A DNA stretch of 64,000 nt from Bacteroidota bacterium (GTDB lineage: Bacteria; Bacteroidota; Bacteroidia; JACPRZ01), in assembly GCA_016193485.1 (NCBI GenBank), contig JACPRZ010000015.1:1-64000 (forward strand), written 5' to 3'. Position numbers and translations under genes: made by a program. The notes beneath the pieces are model-generated. The model made no database searches, was not told the DNA's origin, and was given only the letters and a program-made list of their open reading frames with translations. Below, piece by piece: positions 38,754 to 47,334 of the stretch (positions are counted from its first letter, which is position 1; every line of letters begins with the position of its first letter).

Positions 38754-41700
38754 TATTTCAGCACTTTCTCAATCTGCAATTTACCTTCATACGCAATGAT
38801 CACTGCATAAAATCCCTTGCTGAACCCGGAAAGATCATAATGCAACCGGTAAACGCCTTTATTTATCTTGCCGTCAAAAACAATACCTCTTTTTCTTCCA
38901 AGAATATCCACGATAGTCACGTTGAGATAAGTTACTTCAGGCAAAGAAATGGTCATTTGCAATTCTCCGGCAGCAGGATTCACCGGCCGCAGAATGGACA
39001 TATCATCGGCTGCGGGAATACAATAGGAGTTGTTTGATGTGTCAATATCTGATTTAAGATTAGGCGTATCGGCCATGATGCACAGATAATCCAATTCTTC
39101 GGGCGGCAGTTGTATGGAAGTAAGTAGAGTATATTGAATTATTTCACCGGGGTTCAGATAACCGCTCCACAATTCTTTCACCGCTGAAATTCCATCCATG
39201 TCCCTGCCTCTGAAACCGGCAACAAATTCTAAATAGGTTATTGTAGTATTTCCGGCATTGCCGATTGTCGGAGTTATCTTCAGAAATCCATTTATGGTTT
39301 CGGTTATGACATTAAGCACCGCAACATTGATGATTTCCCTGCTCACGGCAATATTTTTTACCAATGTATCCGAGCACAGGTTATTATATGCATACAGGAT
39401 AACTGAAAATCCGGTCGTATCATAATAGATGTGTTCCGGGTTATCTTCGAAGTTCAATTCAGAACCATCTCCAAAATCCCATATATAACCGGCAGCGCCT
39501 GTTGAAGAATTAATAAAAACGACCGGGTTTCCGGCTGTGGGGAATTGCGGACCGATTGAAAAGTCAGGGACAGGGGGGGAGAAGACGGTAATATTTTTTG
39601 TAACCGAATCGGTACAACCCGATTCGGTCAGAACACTGAGTTTAACGGATAAAATACCGGGTGAAGTAATCTGCAGGGAACTATTTTTCTGATATAGGAG
39701 GGTATCACCGATAGTCCAAATCCATGCACTGATCGTATCATTGCTGACCTTGCTGGTATCGGTAAAAACGGTAAGAGTATTTGTACAGTTGCCGGTAACC
39801 GAAAATCCGACTGCCGGTTTTTGTCCCACCTGGATTATTTTTTCTGCGGTATCCGTGCAACCGTTTGATGCCGCTACAATTAAGATGACATTGAATAAAC
39901 CCGTTGTAATATAGGCGTGTGCGAGTGCGGGAAGTCCGGATGAAAAATTATCTCCGAAATCCCAGACACGGGTAATAATTGTCCATGGTGATGCCATTGA
40001 AGATTGGTCTGAAAATGCAACCGGCAAACCTGAGCAGATGGGGGAGGAGTATGCAAAATCTACCATCGGTGATGGTTTTATTTGAACCTGATTAGCGACT
40101 GAACTAATACACCCGAAATTTGTAGTTGCAGCAAGGGAGACGGAATGAATTCCAGCGGTGTCAAAGGAATAATAGGCACTATCGGAAAAAGAAGTATTAA
40201 CGGAATCAAATATCCACAATCGTGAAATAACCGAATCACTGAAAGCGTCTGTTTGATCCGTAAAAAGAATGGTTGTATTGGCGCAACCAAGCAATGGTAT
40301 GAAAGAAACATTCGGCAGGGGGTGGATGGTGACGGGTTTGGTCAGAGTGTTGGAACAACCGCTGTCAGTTGCAACGGTAAGGGTTACAAAATAAGTTCCG
40401 TAAGAATCATAGGTGTAAACCGGATTTGTATCGGTTGATAAATCTCCATTGCCGAATAACCAAAGGTGCTGGATAATGTTGGAACCATCAGTGGAATAAG
40501 AGATGTCGGTAAACCATGTGGCGGAATTTTCACAGATGGAATCTATTGTAAAGCCGGGCACCGGGGCCTTACCGGTTATTGTAATATTTATGGAGTCCTG
40601 TTTTATGCACCCTATGGAATCCAGAACTGTGACTGAATAGGCGCCTGAAGTGTCAATGGTTATTTGGGGGGTTGTTTCACCTGTTGACCAGAGGTAGGAT
40701 ATCGCCAAACCGGTTCCGCTTTGCAACCCGAAGATTGTTCCTGCACAAAGAGTATCATCAGGGCCGAGTGATGCGGTCAGGGGAAAGGAGTCAACAGTAA
40801 CCACGAATGTATCGCTTGTAACCTGGCAATTAAAGGTATCGGTTATCCGGACAAAATATGTCCCGGCTTCAATGATCCTGAATAAAGAGTCACCTGAACC
40901 GTCCTGCCAGAGAAATGTATATCCCGTCTTATTCAACTGGGTATTCCACACAAGGGTATCGCCATAACATATTATCGTATCATCCGGAAAAAGTTTACCC
41001 GGAAAAGTTATATTAATAGTATCTGTGGAAGTGTAACCAAAAATATTAGTAACCGAGACCGAACTGTAACCATTACCGGTAGTAGAAACCGAGTCGGCTG
41101 TCATTCCTGTACTCCACAGATAAGAGGTGAACCAATCCTGATGAGCATTGATTTTTACCGGACAAAACCCATAAGGCACTGTAATATCCACTCCAAGATT
41201 GACAGGAGGAGCGTACTTATCAGACAGATATTGTTCGACATACTTGCGATCAACGAATGTCAACGTTGAATCGTAAATAATTATTTCTGCAATATCTCCG
41301 TTGTAATACCTTCCCAGTCCTCCAAACATCCCGATCTTTAATGTTGCGGAGCAATTTAGAAGGGAGGGGACAATACTGCCGTTGACTGCCATGTTAAGTT
41401 CCGTTCCATTTTTAAATGATGATACAGGATTGGGATTAGAACCATCATATAAAAGAGAGTATATATAATACACAGTATCAATATTTGCATTTGTCGAAAC
41501 AATATTATTACTGCCACCGCCTGCCAGTGAATATGCAACATAAAATAATAATTCACTGGCAGGAGAGGCCGTTTCAAGCGCCCAACTTCCCTGTGATCCG
41601 AAATCCCATTTTGAAAGAATTTCAACAGCAGGGTTCAATACGGTTTGTCGGGTAATAAAAAAGATACTCATCCCGGTGGTAAAATCCAGGGACGGAGTAT

Positions 41701-41992
41701 CTGCGATTTCCATAAAATCATCGGTTCCGTCCAACCGGATTACAGGTCTATTGTTGAGCACCGGCAGCGATCCAACGAACAGCGGTTGAAATCCAACAAT
41801 GCTTTGAATGGCATTATTATTACTTCCGCTTAAATCTCTCCATTGACTGACATTATTGGCTCCATCTTTTATAACACTATCGGCAGTAAGCCATACCTGT
41901 AAGCCGGAAACATCAGACGGAGAAAATGAACTTTGAGAAAAAGAGAGAACAGGTACAAATATTGTACATAGCAGAAAATCATTTACCTTCAT
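38750..41992 (-). CDS. LamG/PKD-repeat T9SS-sorted surface protein
   Basis: This protein of about 1080 residues has a signal peptide (MKVNDFLLCTIFVPVLSFSQ), a LamG/concanavalin-like domain (about 30-235, starting VSGLQVWLTADS), Ig-like repeats and several PKD domains (for example ITRVWDFGDNF and GYIWDFGDGS; about 480-880). It ends with a type A T9SS domain (about 1005-1080: VTIVDILGRKR, FSKGFYAVIIAYEG). It should be secreted and attached to the cell surface, perhaps as an adhesin. An ATG at 42016 would add 8 residues. It sits between wzc and the sugar operon, on the opposite strand. Confidence 0.88.
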   Translation of the reverse strand: MKVNDFLLCTIFVPVLSFSQSSFSPSDVSGLQVWLTADSVIKDGANNVSQWRDLSGSNNNAIQSIVGFQPLFVGSLPVLNNRPVIRLDGTDDFMEIADTPSLDFTTGMSIFFITRQTVLNPAVEILSKWDFGSQGSWALETASPASELLFYVAYSLAGGGSNNIVSTNANIDTVYYIYSLLYDGSNPNPVSSFKNGTELNMAVNGSIVPSLLNCSATLKIGMFGGLGRYYNGDIAEIIIYDSTLTFVDRKYVEQYLSDKYAPPVNLGVDITVPYGFCPVKINAHQDWFTSYLWSTGMTADSVSTTGNGYSSVSVTNIFGYTSTDTINITFPGKLFPDDTIICYGDTLVWNTQLNKTGYTFLWQDGSGDSLFRIIEAGTYFVRITDTFNCQVTSDTFVVTVDSFPLTASLGPDDTLCAGTIFGLQSGTGLAISYLWSTGETTPQITIDTSGAYSVTVLDSIGCIKQDSINITITGKAPVPGFTIDSICENSATWFTDISYSTDGSNIIQHLWLFGNGDLSTDTNPVYTYDSYGTYFVTLTVATDSGCSNTLTKPVTIHPLPNVSFIPLLGCANTTILFTDQTDAFSDSVISRLWIFDSVNTSFSDSAYYSFDTAGIHSVSLAATTNFGCISSVANQVQIKPSPMVDFAYSSPICSGLPVAFSDQSSMASPWTIITRVWDFGDNFSSGLPALAHAYITTGLFNVILIVAASNGCTDTAEKIIQVGQKPAVGFSVTGNCTNTLTVFTDTSKVSNDTISAWIWTIGDTLLYQKNSSLQITSPGILSVKLSVLTESGCTDSVTKNITVFSPPVPDFSIGPQFPTAGNPVVFINSSTGAAGYIWDFGDGSELNFEDNPEHIYYDTTGFSVILYAYNNLCSDTLVKNIAVSREIINVAVLNVITETINGFLKITPTIGNAGNTTITYLEFVAGFRGRDMDGISAVKELWSGYLNPGEIIQYTLLTSIQLPPEELDYLCIMADTPNLKSDIDTSNNSYCIPAADDMSILRPVNPAAGELQMTISLPEVTYLNVTIVDILGRKRGIVFDGKINKGVYRLHYDLSGFSKGFYAVIIAYEGKLQIEKVLKY

Positions 41993-42133
41993 GAAACAAT
42001 AGTTGATTTTTACCATCAAATTTCCACTCCTCTTACAAAATTACAATTAAAAATACATCTGGTTACCTTGTGGAAAACGACTTTACCGTCCCGCGGAGTG
42101 GGTTCCCACAAGGTTATCCACTCCCTTTTTACC

Positions 42134-42150
42134 CCCCGCCCGTGGCGGGG
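42134..42150. repeat. GC-rich hairpin (7-bp stem)
   Basis: CCCCGCC and GGCGGGG pair perfectly around CGT. It is GC-rich in an AT-rich stretch, like the other short palindromes of the window. Confidence 0.65.
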
Positions 42151-42192
42151 TGGCATTTGGCGTGACCCCAGGCGGAGATTTGGATGAATATA

Positions 42193-42200
42193 CAAAAGTA
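42193..42200 (-). promoter_or_regulatory. Candidate -7 box (TACTTTTG) for the PKD gene
   Basis: The minus strand reads TACTTTTG, matching TAnnTTTG, about 200 bp upstream of the PKD gene ATG. Confidence 0.4.
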
Positions 42201-42258
42201 GCATTTTGTTTTTACTCTAACGGGTTCTGTAAAAATATTTCCGGTTAATATTTTGTTG

Positions 42259-42289
42259 CCTGTAAATTTACAGGGAAATTACAATTTCC
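42259..42289 (+). promoter_or_regulatory. Two abutting palindromes upstream of the sugar-operon promoter
   Basis: CCTGTAAATTTACAGG (42259-42274) is a perfect 16-bp palindrome and shares one base with GGAAATT/AATTTCC (42274-42289, 2-bp spacer). They end 18 bp before the -7 box at 42308. The position, covering about -50 to -20, suits a regulator-binding site. No known operator was recognised. Confidence 0.55.
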
Positions 42290-42307
42290 GATTTTACAAT
42301 AAATATG

Positions 42308-42315
42308 TACCTTTG
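42308..42315 (+). promoter_or_regulatory. Candidate -7 box (TACCTTTG) for rfbF operon
   Basis: The plus strand reads TACCTTTG, a perfect TAnnTTTG match, 78 bp upstream of the rfbF ATG. It would drive the long collinear polysaccharide operon. Confidence 0.5.
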
Positions 42316-42393
42316 TCATTGTGTTGGAATGGTGTAATTTATTTTGAAGGGTAAAATAAGGCAGTTGACTAAGATTAAAATATCCCTTATTAG

Positions 42394-43173
42394 ATGAAGG
42401 TAGTAATATTTGCCGGTGGTGTAGGTACGCGCATTTCGGAAGAATCGCATCTGCGGCCTAAGCCGATGATTGAAATTGGAGGACAACCGATAATCTGGCA
42501 CATAATGAAAATTTATGAGTCGCATGGATTCAATGATTTTATTGTTTGCCTGGGCTATAAAGGGTATCTGATTAAAGAATATTTCATGAACTATTTTATT
42601 CATAATTCAGATGTTACAATAAATATAAAAAACAATAGTTTAAAAGTGCATCAGACGAATACCGAATCGTTTACCATAACATTGGTTGATACGGGTTTAA
42701 ATACCAAAACAGCCGGACGGTTAAAAAGAATAAAAAAGTATGTCGAGGGGGAAACTTTTATGCTCACTTATGGCGATGCTGTTACCGATTTAAATCTGAC
42801 AAAAGTACTTGAGTTTCATAAAAAACATGGTAAAACTGCGACTGTAACTTCTGTTCAACCGGCAGGAAAATTCGGCTCCCTGGAAATTCAGAATAATGGT
42901 GATGTTTCAAAATTTATGGAAAAACCCAAAGGTGATGGGTTATGGATAAATGGAGGTTTTTTTGTTCTTCAACCGGGAGTTTTTGATTTCCTGAATGGAG
43001 ATATGGATGGCATTATGTGGGAAGAATATCCGCTGACGGAAATTACCAGAAAAAGACAACTTGTAGCATACAAACATGAGGGATTCTGGAAATGCATGGA
43101 TGCCATGAGGGATAAAATCGAATTGGACCAATTATGGGAAGCCGGAATTGCTAAATGGAAAACATGGAAATGA
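42394..43173 (+). CDS. rfbF: Glucose-1-phosphate cytidylyltransferase
   Basis: This 259-residue nucleotidyltransferase makes CDP-glucose from CTP and glucose-1-phosphate. The N-terminal signature KVVIFAGGVGTRISEESHL (2-20) with following RPKPMIEIGG is diagnostic of RfbF. Further blocks TYGDAVTDLN (Mg-binding Asp) and INGGFFVLQPGVF agree. The stop overlaps the next gene's start as ATGA. It is the first step of the CDP-deoxysugar route seen in this cluster. Confidence 0.95.
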   Translation: MKVVIFAGGVGTRISEESHLRPKPMIEIGGQPIIWHIMKIYESHGFNDFIVCLGYKGYLIKEYFMNYFIHNSDVTINIKNNSLKVHQTNTESFTITLVDTGLNTKTAGRLKRIKKYVEGETFMLTYGDAVTDLNLTKVLEFHKKHGKTATVTSVQPAGKFGSLEIQNNGDVSKFMEKPKGDGLWINGGFFVLQPGVFDFLNGDMDGIMWEEYPLTEITRKRQLVAYKHEGFWKCMDAMRDKIELDQLWEAGIAKWKTWK

Positions 43174-44249
43174 ATAATTTATTTGGCGGTATTTACAACA
43201 ATAAAACAGTTTTTATAACCGGGAATACGGGTTTCAAGGGATCATGGCTGGCATTATGGCTTCAGAAACTCGGAGCAGAAATAATTGGATATTCCATAGA
43301 CCTTGTTTCATCTCCCTCGCATTTTCCCCTGCTGAATTTAAAATACAAGACCTATTTTTATGATATTCTTGATAAGAGATCTCTTGAAAAAATATTTCTC
43401 AAACACAAGCCCGAGATTGTTTTTCATCTTGCCGCCCGGTCGCTTGTCAGGGAATCGTACAGGAATCCGGTGGAAACATATAAGGTGAATGTAACCGGTA
43501 CACTAAATGTTTTTGAAGCCGCGAGAAAATGCGGAAGCGTGAAAGCCATTGTGAATATTACCACGGATAAAGTATATGAAAACCTTGAGCGGAATATTTC
43601 TTATAAAGAAGGCGATCCGTTAGGCGGATATGATATGTATAGTTCATCCAAGGCATGTTCTGAAATAATGAGCGCCTCATACCGCAGGTTTTTTTTCCCT
43701 GACCATAAAATATTATTGGCTACAGCGCGTGCCGGCAATGCAATCGGAGGCGGTGACTGGGCTGATGACCGCTTGATTCCGGATTTAATGAAAGCCGTTT
43801 CAAAAAAAAGAAAAATTTCAGTCAGGAACCCGGAGTCCATTCGCCCATGGCAACATGTGCTTGAACCGCTTTCCGGATATTTGCTTCTCGGACAAAATCT
43901 TATTGAAGGGAAAAATGAAGTCGCCCGGCCATGGAATTTCGGACCTGAAGAGGATGGTTGCATCACGGTATCAGATGTTCTTGCGCGGATGAAAAAATAC
44001 TGGAACCGGGTTGGGTTCAGAAATACGAAAGAAAAAAATAAATTGCATGAGGCGGGGATCCTTAAATTGGATATTTCTGACGCAAAAAATAAAATAAAAT
44101 GGAATCCGGTCTGGAATATTGACAGGGCTCTTGAAAAAACGGCTTGTTGGTATCGCAACTATTATGAGAATAAAAAAATATTTTCGGTTGATAATATTGC
44201 CGAATATGTGGATGACGCGCACAGGAAAAACCTGATATGGACAAAATGA
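43170..44249 (+). CDS. rfbG: CDP-glucose 4,6-dehydratase
   Basis: This 359-residue extended SDR converts CDP-glucose to CDP-4-keto-6-deoxyglucose. The NAD-binding motif is TVFITGNTGFKGSW (about 13-26), the catalytic YxxxK is in YDMYSSSKACSE, and TARAGNAIGGGDW is a family block. I chose the ATG at 43170, which overlaps the rfbF stop as ATGA and gives MNNLFGG as in homologues. An ATG at 43155 is also in frame. Confidence 0.94.
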   Translation: MNNLFGGIYNNKTVFITGNTGFKGSWLALWLQKLGAEIIGYSIDLVSSPSHFPLLNLKYKTYFYDILDKRSLEKIFLKHKPEIVFHLAARSLVRESYRNPVETYKVNVTGTLNVFEAARKCGSVKAIVNITTDKVYENLERNISYKEGDPLGGYDMYSSSKACSEIMSASYRRFFFPDHKILLATARAGNAIGGGDWADDRLIPDLMKAVSKKRKISVRNPESIRPWQHVLEPLSGYLLLGQNLIEGKNEVARPWNFGPEEDGCITVSDVLARMKKYWNRVGFRNTKEKNKLHEAGILKLDISDAKNKIKWNPVWNIDRALEKTACWYRNYYENKKIFSVDNIAEYVDDAHRKNLIWTK

Positions 44250-44791
44250 AATTTGTTGAAACAGACCTGAAGGGCGCATTTATTATTGAACCTGCTCCGG
44301 TAAAAGATGAGCGCGGAATGTTTGCACGGATATTTTGTAAAAGGGATTTTAAGGTTATTAATCATACGAAAGAGTTTGTTCAAATCAACCTTTCTTCAAA
44401 CATTAAAAAAGGGACAGTCCGTGGATTACATTTTCAACAAAAACCGCACGCTGAAATAAGATTGATTCAATGCATCCGTGGTTCTGTTTTTGATGTAATG
44501 CTTGATCTCAGGGCCAATTCGGTAACTTTTTTGAAATGGTTTGGAACAATAATATCCGAAGAGAATATGAAAATGACTTATATCCCGGAGGGTTTTGCCC
44601 ATGGATTTCAGACGCTGGAGGATCATTCACAATTGTTATACCATCATACAGAGTATTATACGCCAAACTCCGGGGGAGGAATAAATCCTTTTGATAAAGA
44701 AATTGGTGTCAGATGGCCGGTACCCATATCGATGTGTTCCGACAGGGATAAAAATCTTCCTGAGATAACTAAAGAATTTAACGGAATGTAA
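44237..44791 (+). CDS. RmlC-like sugar-nucleotide 3,5-epimerase
   Basis: This 184-residue cupin matches dTDP-4-keto-6-deoxyhexose epimerases. Conserved blocks are DERGMFARIF (about 24-33), GTVRGLHFQQKPHAEIRLIQC (His near 61 as base), GSVFDVMLDLR and YIPEGFAHGFQTLED. Its place after rfbFG suggests a CDP-linked substrate and epimerisation at C3, C5 or both. It overlaps rfbG by 13 bp. The preferred sugar is not provable from sequence. Confidence 0.9.
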   Translation: MDKMKFVETDLKGAFIIEPAPVKDERGMFARIFCKRDFKVINHTKEFVQINLSSNIKKGTVRGLHFQQKPHAEIRLIQCIRGSVFDVMLDLRANSVTFLKWFGTIISEENMKMTYIPEGFAHGFQTLEDHSQLLYHHTEYYTPNSGGGINPFDKEIGVRWPVPISMCSDRDKNLPEITKEFNGM

Positions 44792-44794
44792 TCT

Positions 44795-46021
44795 ATGAAT
44801 TGTCGTTTCTGCGGGAATACCCTGATGCACGATTTTGCTGACCTGGGATCATGCCCTCCGTCTAATTCATTTTTTGGAAAAGAGGATATGGATAAGCCGG
44901 AAAGGTGCTACCCGTTAAAACTTTTTGTCTGTTCGGTCTGTTTTTTGGTGCAGGTTGCCGAGTATATAAAGGCAAACGAAATTTTTAATAATAATTATAT
45001 TTATTTCTCTTCCTATTCACAAAGTTGGCTCGAACATGCAAAGCAATACACAGATATGATAGTGGACCGGTTCGGTTTCAATGGAAATTCTCGGGTCATT
45101 GAAATCGCTTCCAACGATGGGTATCTACTGCAATATTTCAAATTAAAAAACATTCCCGTACTCGGTATTGAACCTGCCGCTAATACAGCAGCAGAGGCGG
45201 AAAAAAAAGGAATCGAAACGGTCATTGATTTCTTTGGGGTTAATCTGGCAAAGGAATTGTCCGGACAAATGAAAAAAGCTGATTTGTTGATTGGCAATAA
45301 TGTTCTTGCGCATGTTCCTGACATTAATGATTTCGTTGCCGGAATGAAAATTATCTTAAAGCCGGATGGAATTATTACAATGGAATTCCCGCATATTGTC
45401 CGGATGATAGGAAATAACCAGTTTGACACGATTTATCACGAACATTTTTCTTATTTCTCATTTACGACAGTATGTGCTGTTTTTGGAAAGCACGGGCTTG
45501 AGATTTTTGATGTGGACGAAATACCGACTCACGGTGGATCACTCAGAATTTATGCAAAACACCACGGAAATTCATTGTGGCAAAATAATAAACAGGTAAA
45601 TATGTTGTGCACAAGGGAAGAAACACTCGGAATAACAAGTATCGAGTATTATGGCGCATTTCAAAAAAAGATTGAAAAAGTAAAATCAGATGTCATTTTA
45701 TTTTTACAAAATGCAAAATCATTAAATAAAAAAATTGCCGCCTACGGTGCAGCCGCAAAAGGAAATACGTTACTCAATTACTGCGACATAAAAGCAGAGT
45801 TGGTAAAATTTGTGGCTGATACGTCTCCCCATAAGGTCGGAAAGTATCTGCCGGGAAGCCATATTCCGGTTGTAAGGGAGGAAAAGATCAGGGAAGAAAA
45901 ACCGGATTATATTTTAATCTTACCTTGGAACATCAGGGATGAAATAATCAAACAGTTAAGTTATATAAAGGCATGGGGCGGGAAATTTGTAACTGCCATA
46001 CCTCAAATAACAATTTATTAA
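44795..46021 (+). CDS. TylC3/NovU-like NDP-sugar C-methyltransferase
   Basis: This 408-residue protein has the three-part layout of sugar C-methyltransferases. The N-terminal zinc domain has CxxC pairs (CRFCG at 3-7; CSVC at about 46-49). The SAM domain has IEIASNDGYLLQYF (about 105-118), and the C-terminal domain has KKIAAYGAAAKGNTLLNYC. The YHEHFSYFS block is typical. Relatives put a methyl group on C3 of a 4-keto sugar. With rfbFG this predicts a CDP-linked branched sugar. Confidence 0.92.
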   Translation: MNCRFCGNTLMHDFADLGSCPPSNSFFGKEDMDKPERCYPLKLFVCSVCFLVQVAEYIKANEIFNNNYIYFSSYSQSWLEHAKQYTDMIVDRFGFNGNSRVIEIASNDGYLLQYFKLKNIPVLGIEPAANTAAEAEKKGIETVIDFFGVNLAKELSGQMKKADLLIGNNVLAHVPDINDFVAGMKIILKPDGIITMEFPHIVRMIGNNQFDTIYHEHFSYFSFTTVCAVFGKHGLEIFDVDEIPTHGGSLRIYAKHHGNSLWQNNKQVNMLCTREETLGITSIEYYGAFQKKIEKVKSDVILFLQNAKSLNKKIAAYGAAAKGNTLLNYCDIKAELVKFVADTSPHKVGKYLPGSHIPVVREEKIREEKPDYILILPWNIRDEIIKQLSYIKAWGGKFVTAIPQITIY

Positions 46022-46024
46022 ATA

Positions 46025-46516
46025 ATGGCAAATAAATTTCATCCGACCTGTACCATTGGTAAATGGTGCTCCATTGAAGTTTCGTCAAGGGGTACGGATA
46101 CTTCTATTGGGGCGAATTCCGTACTTGATGATTTTGTGAAAATCAAGCATGTCGGGGGGATAGGTAATATTGAAATCGGGCAATTTGTTTATATTAATTC
46201 CGGAACGGTCTTATATTCCGGAAATGGAATTAAAATCGGAAACAATGTACTGATTGGCCCGAATTGCAATCTTATGCCTGTCAACCATCAATACAGCAAC
46301 CCGGAAAGAATTATCAGGTCACAGGGTTTCCAGCCATCCCGCGGTGGGATAATCATTGAAGATGATGTTTGGCTGGGTGCCAATGTTACACTGCTTGACG
46401 GTGCCATTATCCGGAGGGGTTGTGTGATCGGGGCAAATTCCCTGGTTAGCAGCGATACTGATGAATATGGCATTTACGCAGGTATTCCGGCAAAAAAAAT
46501 AAAAACGAGGCGATGA
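46025..46516 (+). CDS. Left-handed beta-helix acyltransferase (acetyltransferase)
   Basis: This 163-residue hexapeptide-repeat protein has repeated I-G-x-x motifs (IGKWC, IGANSVL, IGQFVYI, IGNNVLIGPNC) and the MPVNHQY block with the catalytic His. The C-terminus DVWLGANVTLL, IGANSLVSSD, GIPAKKI is typical of O- and N-acetyltransferases of polysaccharide clusters. It probably acetylates the sugar made here. The stop overlaps the next start as ATGA. Confidence 0.9.
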   Translation: MANKFHPTCTIGKWCSIEVSSRGTDTSIGANSVLDDFVKIKHVGGIGNIEIGQFVYINSGTVLYSGNGIKIGNNVLIGPNCNLMPVNHQYSNPERIIRSQGFQPSRGGIIIEDDVWLGANVTLLDGAIIRRGCVIGANSLVSSDTDEYGIYAGIPAKKIKTRR

Positions 46517-47334
46517 AGTTTACCATTTTAGGATCCTCCGGATTCATCGGTTCTCACCTGGCTGCCTTTTTAAAAAATCAGGATATAGAATGCTTTTTAC
46601 CTTTCCGCGATTATAAATTTTCTGCTTCTCACAACCTGGGACATATCATTTACTGTATCGGGATTACCTCTGGTTTCCGCAGTAAGCCCATTGAAACCGT
46701 CAAAGCACATGTATGTAAGTTGATCGAAGTGCTCGAAAATTCATCTTTCCAATCCTTATTGTATTTATCTTCGACCAGGGTTTATAATGGCAGTAAAAAC
46801 GGTGATGAAACGGCCGTGTTAAATGCCAGGTCATCTGACATGAGCGATCTGTATAACCTGTCAAAATTGATGGGTGAAGCGCTTTGTTTTGCAAATCCTG
46901 ATCATAGAATCAGGATTGCCAGATTATCAAATGTTGTTGGCGATAATTTTAATTCCGGTGATTTTTTGATTTCGATGATTAAAAGTGCTGTGGATACCGG
47001 GGAGATCAATCTTAATTTACCTGCCGGTTCTTCGAAGGACTATATTGCCATTGGGGATGTAACCAGATTGCTGCAATTAATTGCACTAAAAGGTAAGCAC
47101 AGGATCTATAATATTTCGAGCGGGCAACCTTTAAGCAACAGGCGATTGGTTGATGAAATAAGAAAACATACGGATTGTAAAATCAGATTTTTGAATGATG
47201 AAAGGGAATTAAGTTTTCCCGTGATTGAAAACAAAAGAATAAGGAAAGAATTTTCCTTCATTCCCAGAAAAATTATTCCCGAAATTAAATTACTGATTAA
47301 AAAATACCAAAAAACAAAGAATGATTCAAATTGA
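46513..47334 (+). CDS. NAD(P)-dependent epimerase/reductase (SDR)
   Basis: This 273-residue extended SDR has GSSGFIGSH (8-16) and the YxxxK in LYNLSKLMG (about 115). It is shorter than usual SDR epimerases. By place it could reduce the 4-keto group of the branched sugar, finishing the CDP-sugar. It overlaps the next gene by 14 bp and the previous by 4. Confidence 0.86.
   Translation: MKFTILGSSGFIGSHLAAFLKNQDIECFLPFRDYKFSASHNLGHIIYCIGITSGFRSKPIETVKAHVCKLIEVLENSSFQSLLYLSSTRVYNGSKNGDETAVLNARSSDMSDLYNLSKLMGEALCFANPDHRIRIARLSNVVGDNFNSGDFLISMIKSAVDTGEINLNLPAGSSKDYIAIGDVTRLLQLIALKGKHRIYNISSGQPLSNRRLVDEIRKHTDCKIRFLNDERELSFPVIENKRIRKEFSFIPRKIIPEIKLLIKKYQKTKNDSN

Larger units (their letters stand above)
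41993..42393. other. 400-bp divergent control region of the polysaccharide locus
   Basis: This gap separates the PKD gene (minus) from rfbF (plus). It contains -7 matches on both strands (42193-42200 minus; 42308-42315 plus). It also has a 9-bp inverted repeat ACCTTGTGG/CCACAAGGT (42065-42073, 42106-42114), a GC hairpin (42134-42150) and two abutting palindromes (42259-42289). No gene is evident. Confidence 0.7.

Noticed and set aside
43601-44158. 185-codon frame antisense to rfbG
   Set aside because: Shadow of rfbG; no start context or domain.
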